From assembly GCF_017051705.1 (NCBI RefSeq), contig NZ_JAFIDJ010000001.1, forward strand, positions 1,331,786 to 1,395,785: a stretch of 64,000 nucleotides of DNA, read 5' to 3'. Below the pieces are notes generated by a model. That model did not search any database, was not told the origin of the DNA, and saw only the letters and a program-made list of their open reading frames with translations. Position 1 is the stretch's first letter, and every line of letters starts with the position of its first letter. This document shows, in pieces, positions 37,307-44,309 of the stretch. The DNA comes from Algoriphagus lutimaris (GTDB lineage Bacteria; Bacteroidota; Bacteroidia; Cytophagales; Cyclobacteriaceae). The translations under genes were made by a program, and so were the position numbers.

Positions 37307-38359
37307 TTATTTCTTATAATAATCTAAATACCATTTTGTAAACTCATTTACGCCATCCTTAATAGAGGTTTCTGGCTTATACCCGGTATCTCTCACTAAG
37401 TCAGAGACATCTGCGTGAGAAGCAGGAACATCACCGGGTTGTAGAGGCAATAATTCCATTTCTGCTTTCTTTCCAAGGCCATCTTCAATCGCATGGATAT
37501 AGTCCATCAAGAGTACAGGAGATGAATTTCCGATATTATAAACTTTGAAAGGTGCTCTGGCACTTCCTGGATCAGGATTTTGAGGATCAAAGTCCTTATT
37601 AGGCGAAGCAGGTTTATCAGCAACCCTGATTACTCCTTCCACAATATCGTCTATATAGGTAAAATCCCGCTTCATTTCCCCGAAATTAAAGACCTTAATT
37701 GGCTCTCCTTTTAGGATTGCTTCCGTGAATAAAAATAATGCCATATCAGGTCGGCCCCAAGGTCCATACACTGTAAAGAATCGCAAACCTGTGGTTGGAA
37801 TATTAAATAAATGACTATAGGTATGAGCCATCAATTCATTGGATTTCTTAGAAGCAGCATATAAACTGATGGGATGATCAACAGAATCAGAGGTTGAAAA
37901 AGGAAGTTTTTCATTGGCACCATATACCGAACTTGAGGATGCGTAAACTAAATGCTTGACAGGATGAAATCGGCAAGACTCTAAAATATTTAGGAAAGCA
38001 ATAATATTACTCTCTATGTATACCTCAGGGTGCGTCAAGGAATACCTCACTCCGGCTTGGGCAGCCAAATGAATCACTACATCAAATTTTTCCTGAGCAA
38101 ACAGATGAAGTAGATCTTCTTTTATCGATAAATCTAATTTGATAAACCTATAGGTTGGTATTTCAGAAGATTGCACCAATTTATTATTAGAAATTTCTTC
38201 TTTGGCAATCCCCATAGATGCTAATCGCGCATACTTTAAATTTATGTCATAATAGTCGTTGATGACATCGAGCCCCACAACCTCATCCCCTCTCTCCAAC
38301 AATTTTTTTGCAACATGAAATCCAATAAATCCTGCAGTTCCGGTTACCAGGTACTTCAT
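37307..38359 (-). CDS. NAD-dependent epimerase, UDP-glucuronate 4-epimerase type
   Basis: A 350-residue extended SDR. N-terminal [11 protein letters not shown] (5-15) and the specific '[18 protein letters not shown]' segment (34-51) are typical of CapI/LspL-type UDP-glucuronic acid 4-epimerases. The catalytic 'YAASKKSNE' gives Y-x-x-x-K; '[14 protein letters not shown]' is the usual substrate-binding run. The product would be UDP-galacturonate for capsule or exopolysaccharide. It ends 11 bp before rfbB and follows the GT4 gene. Confidence 0.9.
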   Translation of the reverse strand: MKYLVTGTAGFIGFHVAKKLLERGDEVVGLDVINDYYDINLKYARLASMGIAKEEISNNKLVQSSEIPTYRFIKLDLSIKEDLLHLFAQEKFDVVIHLAAQAGVRYSLTHPEVYIESNIIAFLNILESCRFHPVKHLVYASSSSVYGANEKLPFSTSDSVDHPISLYAASKKSNELMAHTYSHLFNIPTTGLRFFTVYGPWGRPDMALFLFTEAILKGEPIKVFNFGEMKRDFTYIDDIVEGVIRVADKPASPNKDFDPQNPDPGSARAPFKVYNIGNSSPVLLMDYIHAIEDGLGKKAEMELLPLQPGDVPASHADVSDLVRDTGYKPETSIKDGVNEFTKWYLDYYKK

Positions 38360-38396
38360 AAAAGAGTGTATTACGTGATTAAGGCCTAAATATACG

Positions 38397-39563
38397 TCAT
38401 TCTGGTGGACTGACCGCCTCTAGCAACTGCTGGTATCGATCAAAAATTTCTTGATGAACTTTTGGTCTATTGTAATTGACCTTAACTTCCTCATAAAGAG
38501 CGATCCCCAGTTGGGTCATTTTTTCTCTTTTCACAAACGCAAACTCCAAAGCCTCCTTTAAAACAGCAACATCTTTTACAGGAAAAATTAATCCAGACTT
38601 TTGCTGGGTGATCAAATCAGTATTTCCAATTATTCCGGAACAGATGACTGGTAGTTGCATCGCTCCAGCTTCCAATAATACATTAGGAAACCCTTCCCGA
38701 TGTGATGGATGGACTAAAACATCTGCCAAGGCCATATAATGGGCAACATGATCCGACCAGTCAATCTGCACTATTCTTGGATGGTCCGTAATTGTCTGAA
38801 TGGTTTCGGGTGATAATGGGTCCAGCTCTTGCTCATAACTGCCAAGCAATACGAGTTTAGATTTATTGACAATTTTTGAATTCGTAAAAGCTGCTACCAA
38901 TTCTTCAATCCCCTTGTCTTTGACCAACCTTCCAACTGTCAAAATCACAAATTCATTTTCTCCAGGAAGAATTCTCATGGTCGCAGCCACTAAATGGTTT
39001 TCCTTTAAGGAATCCCGACTGAATTTTGTAAGATCTACTCCATTTGATGAACCCTTACCAATGATGTGTATTTTATCCTCATCACAAAGGTTTTCTTTTA
39101 AAATGAATTTCTTTAATCCATAGGAATTAGGCCAAACTTCGGTAGCATATTGGTAGGTGTATTTTTCCACTTTTTCCAAAAGTCCTTTTTTCCCCCCTTC
39201 TGCGGACATGAAAGGAATACCAGCCAAGGTATGGATCCGTACTTTGACTCCCGCTAATTTGGCAGCAAGCATGCCCAAAATCCCTGCCTTTGGAGTATGG
39301 GTATGAACAATATCTGGTTTTTCAACTTTAAACAATTGATACAATTGCCACAAGCATTTAAGATCATGAAAGGGGGTGATTTTCCTTGTAAATGGAATTA
39401 CTTCATGCCTGACTCCTTCATTCTTAAGCACCTGTACCACTTCTCTCCCATCACTGCTCACCATTACTACGTCAACGCCCTTTTCCTTCATAAACTTCAT
39501 TTGCCCGGACAGCAATAGTTTAAGTGAGATAGGTACAGTGGTGATTCGAATCAGCTTGGTCAT
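38397..39563 (-). CDS. GT4-type glycosyltransferase
   Basis: A 388-residue glycosyltransferase of GT-B fold, group 1. The ATG at 39563 is chosen: it starts '[21 protein letters not shown]', the normal N-terminal Rossmann strand; the longer reading from 39647 adds 28 unrelated residues and would pass through a -7 promoter element. The C-terminal nucleotide-sugar site is intact: '[16 protein letters not shown]', then [20 protein letters not shown] with the E-x7-E pair. It probably adds a sugar in surface polysaccharide synthesis, as its neighbours supply UDP-GalA and dTDP-deoxyhexose precursors. Confidence 0.9.
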   Translation of the reverse strand: MTKLIRITTVPISLKLLLSGQMKFMKEKGVDVVMVSSDGREVVQVLKNEGVRHEVIPFTRKITPFHDLKCLWQLYQLFKVEKPDIVHTHTPKAGILGMLAAKLAGVKVRIHTLAGIPFMSAEGGKKGLLEKVEKYTYQYATEVWPNSYGLKKFILKENLCDEDKIHIIGKGSSNGVDLTKFSRDSLKENHLVAATMRILPGENEFVILTVGRLVKDKGIEELVAAFTNSKIVNKSKLVLLGSYEQELDPLSPETIQTITDHPRIVQIDWSDHVAHYMALADVLVHPSHREGFPNVLLEAGAMQLPVICSGIIGNTDLITQQKSGLIFPVKDVAVLKEALEFAFVKREKMTQLGIALYEEVKVNYNRPKVHQEIFDRYQQLLEAVSPPE

Positions 39564-39583
39564 GAAAAAGATTTGTAAAGTCG

Positions 39584-39591
39584 CAAAGGTA
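39584..39591 (-). promoter_or_regulatory. Possible -7 element (TACCTTTG)
   Basis: On the minus strand TACCTTTG fits TAnnTTTG about 20 bp before the glycosyltransferase ATG at 39563. No -33 box is found at the usual distance, so the leader would be very short and the call is tentative. It supports the shorter start of that gene. Confidence 0.35.
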
Positions 39592-39653
39592 AGACATTCT
39601 AGTCTTTTGTCCCTTAAAAAACGCAAATGGTATTCCAAGAAATACACAACCTC

Positions 39654-39854
39654 CTAATCTCCTTCTTCTAATTCAAATAATTCTTCTAAAGGCACCAAAA
39701 ACACTTTGGCAATTTTCAAGGACAAGACGGTAGACGGAACATATTTACCAGCCTCTATGCTATTGATGGTTTGCCTAGATACATTGACTCGTTCTGCCAG
39801 ATCCTGTTGGGTCATATTATTTCTGGCCCGCTCTACTTTAATTGTGTTTTTCAT
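39654..39854 (-). CDS. XRE-type HTH transcriptional regulator, 66 aa
   Basis: A single Cro/CI helix-turn-helix domain and nothing else: 'RARNNMTQQDLAERVNVSRQ' with recognition helix 'SRQTINSIEAGKYVPS', like the small YozG/PlcR-N type regulators. The gene lies 167 bp downstream of a small membrane-protein gene on the same strand. In many bacteria such HTH/DUF2178-like or DUF membrane pairs are cotranscribed and the HTH protein represses its own operon. The palindrome over the promoter at 40457-40488 fits that model, which is inference. Confidence 0.88.
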   Translation of the reverse strand: MKNTIKVERARNNMTQQDLAERVNVSRQTINSIEAGKYVPSTVLSLKIAKVFLVPLEELFELEEGD

Positions 39855-40021
39855 ATTGTGCCCCCTAAAAATCCCCTCTGTTTATTTATGATCCATTGAA
39901 ATTGAATAGAAAGTAACAAGGTTCCCAAATCAGTTGATGAACAAAACATACGCCATCTCCTATTTTTAAAATAATACAGCATTAAGATCTCAGTTAATTT
40001 CATAAGTTTTATTATTAAGCA

Positions 40022-40438
40022 TCAGTCTTTTGAGGCCATATATTTTTGATATTGAAAAGCAGCATATACATAGGCATTTAAAAGAAACAGCACCAAATAG
40101 GCTGTAAAGATTTCGGAAGTGATCCTATCATACCTCAGATAATTAATTAACATAAGTGCTCCTAATCCCCAGATCAGCCAGTAAAAGCCTGTTTGAAATG
40201 CTTGCAACCTAAAAGATTTAATCATTTCATCCTCTTCTTTTTCCCGGGATAGATTCAATAACCCAAAGCCTATGGCCCAAAAACCATAGATGATTTGAGC
40301 CGAATCATCTGGGCTGATATCCATTCGTGAAAAAGCCATTCCAATTACTAAAATGACAGGTAATGGAAAAAATATAAATGCAACTTTCTTCCATGCTGGA
40401 GAAAGTAAAGGGACATGTAAGATGGATTTCTCTTTCAT
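40022..40438 (-). CDS. Small four-TM membrane protein paired with HTH regulator
   Basis: A 138-residue inner-membrane protein with four hydrophobic segments (about 18-38, 47-62, 83-101 and 110-130). It is not recognised as a named family; the layout is like membrane partners of small XRE regulators. A charged loop 'SREKEEDEMIKSFRLQAFQ' lies between TM2 and TM3. It starts 19 bp below an exact-consensus promoter that is overlapped by an inverted repeat. Function unknown: it might sense membrane state and control the HTH protein. Confidence 0.7.
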   Translation of the reverse strand: MKEKSILHVPLLSPAWKKVAFIFFPLPVILVIGMAFSRMDISPDDSAQIIYGFWAIGFGLLNLSREKEEDEMIKSFRLQAFQTGFYWLIWGLGALMLINYLRYDRITSEIFTAYLVLFLLNAYVYAAFQYQKYMASKD

Positions 40439-40456
40439 AAGTCAACTATTTTTTAC

Positions 40457-40488
40457 CAAATGTAAAATTAACTTTACATTTTGTCAAA
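40457..40488 (-). promoter_or_regulatory. Full-consensus promoter of the membrane protein/HTH pair
   Basis: On the minus strand TTTG (40488-40485), exactly 20 bases, then TACATTTG (40464-40457). This matches the Bacteroidota consensus exactly and lies 19 bp above the start codon at 40438. Confidence 0.85.
40458..40481. promoter_or_regulatory. Inverted-repeat operator overlapping the promoter
   Basis: AAATGTAAA (40458-40466) and TTTACATTT (40473-40481) form a perfect 9-bp inverted repeat with a 6-base centre. One arm covers the -7 element and the other lies in the spacer. Adjacent bases extend the symmetry (AC.../...GT). A repressor bound here would block polymerase; the small XRE protein at 39654-39854 is the obvious candidate. 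Confidence 0.7.
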
Positions 40489-40619
40489 TAAAATTACCAT
40501 ATCAAGTATGAGAATGTTTCAGATATAAATAATATTCCCAATAAAATTTTATCACTGGGGTTAAAACATGCCTTTTGATTAACTTTATTCCTCATTACTT
40601 CTTACTTATTTGATTTCTT

Positions 40620-41423
40620 ATGATTTCTACTCAAAAAATTGCCATTATAGGCTGTGGTAACCTAGGTTCTTCCATTGCCAATGGATTGCTGGAAAAAGAT
40701 AGCTTTGATGCCAAAAATCTTACCCTTACCAAAAGAAATACCATCAGTTTATCTGACTTTGAGGCAAGAGGAGCTCATGTTCATTCAGACAATTTTACTG
40801 CAGCCAAATATGCGGATATCATTTTATTGGGTGTAAAGCCCTATAATGTACGCCCTATACTACGTGAGATCAAAGAGGTTTTAGATCCAAAAAAGCAAGT
40901 AATCATCTCTTTAGCCACTGGAATCAGTTTGGACGAAATGTATCAGGAACTTGATCCAAAAATGGTGGCTTTTAGAGCTATGCCAAATATTGCCGCAGAC
41001 ATTCAGGAATCCATTACCTGCGTTTGTCAGAAAGGTGCTAATCCTGAACAAATAGCGTTGGTAAAAGAATTGTTTAACTCTATTGGTATTACCATCGATA
41101 TCGATGAATCCCTGATGGAAGCTTCTACTGTACTGGGAGCTTGCGGTATTGCTTATGTATTACGGTTTATGCGTGCCATGATCCAGGGAGGAATTCAGAT
41201 TGGATTTGATTCCAAAACCGCCAGCAGAATAGTGAATCAAACTGTCAAAGGAGCTGCTGAATTGATGATTCAACAAAATATTCATCCGGAGGAAGCCATT
41301 GATAAAGTCACTACTCCAAAAGGCTGTACCATTGTCGGACTAAATGAAATGGAGCATCAAGGTTTTAGTTCAGCAATGGTAAGAGGAGTCATTGCTAGTT
41401 TTGAAAAAATCGAAAAAAAATAG
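40620..41423 (+). CDS. proC: Pyrroline-5-carboxylate reductase
   Basis: Last step of proline synthesis: NAD(P)H reduction of pyrroline-5-carboxylate, cytoplasmic. At 267 residues it is the usual length. N-terminal Rossmann IIGCGNLGSSIANGLL (9-24), 'FRAMPNIAADIQESIT' (P5CR motif near 117-133) and the C-terminal dimer domain with 'GACGIAYVLRFMRAMIQGG' and 'TTPKGCTIVGLNEME', the family signature, are all present. The usual 'MPN-TP' is 'MPN-IA' here. Single gene, directly followed by the structured region described below. Confidence 0.93.
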   Translation: MISTQKIAIIGCGNLGSSIANGLLEKDSFDAKNLTLTKRNTISLSDFEARGAHVHSDNFTAAKYADIILLGVKPYNVRPILREIKEVLDPKKQVIISLATGISLDEMYQELDPKMVAFRAMPNIAADIQESITCVCQKGANPEQIALVKELFNSIGITIDIDESLMEASTVLGACGIAYVLRFMRAMIQGGIQIGFDSKTASRIVNQTVKGAAELMIQQNIHPEEAIDKVTTPKGCTIVGLNEMEHQGFSSAMVRGVIASFEKIEKK

Positions 41424-41428
41424 CTTGT

Positions 41429-41640
41429 TTTTTCCTATTATGAAAAAATCAAGGAATAGTTAAGTTAAATCACCCAAAAACACAATTAGTTAAAAAAAGA
41501 ATAATTTAATTTTTGTTTTTCTTTTAAATCTTTTTACTAGTTTTGTCTTGGGTGATAAACAACTTTTGCTATTCCTTTTTAAGTGACACGATTTTTCAAG
41601 GAAGGACTGTTTGGTAATTTTTTCCTCCTTCCTTTTGTTT
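41429..41640. ncRNA. Nested inverted-repeat region, candidate structured RNA
   Basis: The spacer after proC folds into one long rod. From the outside in, pairs are 41429-41436 with 41599-41606 (two G-U), 41441-41450 with 41590-41598 (one extra A), 41451-41459 with 41569-41577 (perfect 9), 41462-41466 with 41561-41565, 41469-41477 with 41548-41556 (perfect 9), and 41480-41500 with 41529-41546 (one mismatch, one G-U, small bulges). A 28-base AT-rich apical loop remains. The 3' side is followed by a hairpin, 41598-41606 with 41626-41634, and TTGTTT, readable as a plus-strand terminator. The shape and size (about 160 nt) resemble 6S RNA, but identity and strand are not established. Confidence 0.5.
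41598..41640 (+). terminator. Possible terminator of the structured RNA (mutually exclusive fold)
   Basis: AAGGAAGGA (41598-41606) pairs perfectly with TCCTTCCTT (41626-41634) around a 19-base loop, followed by TTGTTT. The left arm is also the 3' arm of the outermost pairing of the rod, so the two structures compete. Confidence 0.5.
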
Positions 41641-41656
41641 TAGTTAAAATTTAAAA

Positions 41657-41691
41657 AAAATGCCTTCTGATTTTTGATCAGAAGGCATTTT
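41657..41691 (-). terminator. Intrinsic terminator of the alaS-gatB-tlpA operon
   Basis: A perfect 15-bp stem AAAATGCCTTCTGAT/ATCAGAAGGCATTTT with a 5-base loop and further T on the minus strand, 20 bp after the last stop codon. Confidence 0.92.
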
Positions 41692-41711
41692 AGTTTCTAA
41701 ACTGGATTCGC

Positions 41712-42824
41712 TTATTCGAAGATCTCTTTCAGCTTGCTTTCGAGACTTGGACCTCTTAAATCCTTTCCAATAATTTTACCATCTGGATCAATTAAATAAG
41801 TCGCAGGAATGGCGTTTATCTGGTACAATTCTGCAGCCACAGAATTGAAATATTTTAAATCAGAAACTTGTGTCCAGGTTAGTCCATCTTCAAAAATTGC
41901 ATCAACCCACGCTTTACGGGTTCTGTCAAGAGAGACTCCAAAAACCTCAAAACCCTGATCTTTGTATTGATTATATAATCTTACCACATTTGGGTTTTCT
42001 TCCCTACAAGGTTTACACCACCCAGCCCAAAAATCAATCATTACATATTTTCCTCTAAAGTCTGATAATTTGACTATCTGACCCTCTGGATTAGGCAGCT
42101 CTATTTCTGGAGCAATCTGTCCCATAGAAAGCGCTCTCATCTCATCCAATTGCTGCTTTAATTGAATGATCATTTTGGTATCTGGATACTTTTTATCCAA
42201 TTCAGCTACGAGACTATCCAAGAACTGAAATTCATTTTTGGAGTTCAATAGACCAATGGCAGCTAATGAAGCAAAACTATCCCCCATGCTATTGATCACC
42301 TCTTTCACTTGTTTGGCCTGGTTGTCTTCTAAAAGCAAAGCATCTGACTGGATTCTTTTGATTGCATCCGTATCATTATTGCTCATAGCCTCGTAATAAG
42401 CCTCATTCAACTCATTTACCTTATTTTGATAACTAGTGATCAATCCATCAATTTTTTGCATCTCCTGACTGTCCTTAGAACCTGAAATTTGTAAACTTTC
42501 AGCGTCTGAGAAGTCATAATTCACTTGTACATCCTCTTTAAACAGTGCAAGTCTTACAGATCTTTGGTCGAATAAATTCAACTCAAAAAAGGTTGGAACT
42601 TCCACTCCCACCGTATAATCAAAAGACCCATCTGATTGTAGAGTTAAGGTATCTACCACCACAGGTCTACTTTCGGTAAACCGGGAGAGAATAATCAAAC
42701 CCTCAGGAGTGTTTTCCACTTTTCCTTCTAGCGTTACTTTTCCATCATTTTCTTCTTCAGCACTTCCGCAAGAAAGCATTGTTACGCTTAGAACAAAGGC
42801 AACTAATATTGAGGTATATTTCAT
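41712..42824 (-). CDS. Thioredoxin-like lipoprotein (TlpA/ResA type with DUF4369 domain)
   Basis: A 370-residue envelope thiol-disulfide oxidoreductase. Lipobox MLSCG (Cys19). An N-terminal DUF4369-like beta domain (about 25-130: 'GKVTLEGKVENTPEGLIIL...SFDYTVGV'), a helical linker, then a thioredoxin domain from about 238. Active site WAGWCKPC with Cys270 and Cys273; cis-Pro loop IPATYL with Pro340. Probably reduces disulfides in the periplasm, as in cytochrome maturation or stress repair. It lies 3 bp after gatB, so it is cotranscribed with translation genes. Confidence 0.9.
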   Translation of the reverse strand: MKYTSILVAFVLSVTMLSCGSAEEENDGKVTLEGKVENTPEGLIILSRFTESRPVVVDTLTLQSDGSFDYTVGVEVPTFFELNLFDQRSVRLALFKEDVQVNYDFSDAESLQISGSKDSQEMQKIDGLITSYQNKVNELNEAYYEAMSNNDTDAIKRIQSDALLLEDNQAKQVKEVINSMGDSFASLAAIGLLNSKNEFQFLDSLVAELDKKYPDTKMIIQLKQQLDEMRALSMGQIAPEIELPNPEGQIVKLSDFRGKYVMIDFWAGWCKPCREENPNVVRLYNQYKDQGFEVFGVSLDRTRKAWVDAIFEDGLTWTQVSDLKYFNSVAAELYQINAIPATYLIDPDGKIIGKDLRGPSLESKLKEIFE

Positions 42825-42827
42825 GTT

Positions 42828-44288
42828 TTATTTTTGTAATAATTTAGTCAATAGCTTGGTAGCAACTTTTGGATCTGCCTTTCCTTGGGACTTTTTCATC
42901 ACTTGCCCCATAAACATTCCCATCAGTCCTTTTTTACCGGATTTAAATTCTGCCACTTTTCCTGAATTTTCGGCTAATACAGCCTCTATTATTGGCATTA
43001 AGGATGATTCATCACTTTCCTGAATCAAATTTAATTTTTGAGCAATCTCAATCGGATTTTCCTCTGAAGATTTAAGCATCTCAGGGTATATCTTTTGAGA
43101 AGCTACTGTGAAACTCACTTTACCTGCATCGATCAATGCAATTAGTTCTGCAAGTGAATCCGTACCGATTGGAAAATCTTTTATCTGTACTGATTCTTCA
43201 TTCAAATAGGACTTTATGGGGCCCATCATCCAGTTAGACGCAGATTTATAATTTTTGGTTTTACTACATAGTTCATTAAACCAAAGAGCCATTTCTTTTG
43301 ATTCAGTTAAGAAACTGGCATCGTATTCAGGCAAACCATATTTCTCTACAAATCGCTGATGTAATTCCCTAGGAAGGTCAGGCATACTTTCCTTAATGGA
43401 ATTCAACCACTCTTCAGAAATCACTACTGGGCTTAAATCAGGTTCAGGGAAATATCTGTAATCATTCAAGTCCTCTTTGGTACGCATGCTAGCCGTAGTA
43501 CCAGTGGCAGCATCAAACGTTCTTGTTTCAGAGATAACCTCCTCACCTGCTTCCAATAATTCAATGATCCGAATATGCTCATGTTCTATGGCACGGAATA
43601 CGTTCCGGAAAGAATTCATGTTTTTCACTTCGACTTTCTTTCCATATTCTTTGGCTCCTTTAAGCATCACGGAAACATTGGCATCACAGCGAAGTGATCC
43701 TTCTTCCATATTTCCATCACAGATTTCAAGATATTTTACCAACTTCTTGATCTCCGACAAAAAAGCGTAAGCCTCTTCTGGACTTCTTAGATCTGGTTCA
43801 GAAACAATTTCAATCAGCGGAGTACCAGCACGGTTAAAATCCACTAATGTGTCGGGTTCACCTGCTAGGTGGATGGATTTACCTGCATCTTCCTCCAAAT
43901 GAATTCTATTCAATAGTACCTCTTTAGTTCTTCCATCCTCTAATTTGATGGGGACGGTACCACCTACACAAATTGGACCTTTATCCTGGGTGATCTGGAA
44001 GCCTTTTGGAAGGTCAGGGTAGAAATAATTTTTTCGGTCAAATACATTATGTCTAGTAATTTCACAATTACAAGCCAAACCCATTTTTATGGCAAATTCA
44101 ATGGCCTTCTTATTTACTTTCGGTAAAGTACCAGGATGACCTAGGGTAATTACAGAAACCTGTGTATTTGGAGCCCTTCCATAATCAGAGGCATCAGAGG
44201 CAAACATTTTACTATTCGTAAGAAGCTGAGAATGTACCTCTAGACCGATGACTAATTGATATTTATTCTTGATTTCTTCGCTAACCAT
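42828..44288 (-). CDS. gatB: Asp-tRNA(Asn)/Glu-tRNA(Gln) amidotransferase subunit B
   Basis: Subunit of the GatCAB complex that amidates Glu-tRNA(Gln) and Asp-tRNA(Asn). 486 residues. The N-terminal GatB core 'IGLEVHSQLLTNSKMFASDA' with the kinase-like active site, 'HPGTLPKVNKKAIEFAIKMG' and 'DFNRAGTPLIEIVSEPD' (the family signature) are intact, and the C-terminal YqeY-like tRNA-binding tail (about 410-486) is present. gatA and gatC are not in the window. 21 bp after alaS and 3 bp before the TlpA gene. Confidence 0.96.
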   Translation of the reverse strand: MVSEEIKNKYQLVIGLEVHSQLLTNSKMFASDASDYGRAPNTQVSVITLGHPGTLPKVNKKAIEFAIKMGLACNCEITRHNVFDRKNYFYPDLPKGFQITQDKGPICVGGTVPIKLEDGRTKEVLLNRIHLEEDAGKSIHLAGEPDTLVDFNRAGTPLIEIVSEPDLRSPEEAYAFLSEIKKLVKYLEICDGNMEEGSLRCDANVSVMLKGAKEYGKKVEVKNMNSFRNVFRAIEHEHIRIIELLEAGEEVISETRTFDAATGTTASMRTKEDLNDYRYFPEPDLSPVVISEEWLNSIKESMPDLPRELHQRFVEKYGLPEYDASFLTESKEMALWFNELCSKTKNYKSASNWMMGPIKSYLNEESVQIKDFPIGTDSLAELIALIDAGKVSFTVASQKIYPEMLKSSEENPIEIAQKLNLIQESDESSLMPIIEAVLAENSGKVAEFKSGKKGLMGMFMGQVMKKSQGKADPKVATKLLTKLLQK

Positions 44289-44309
44289 TCGAGCGTTTTT
44301 TACTGTCTT

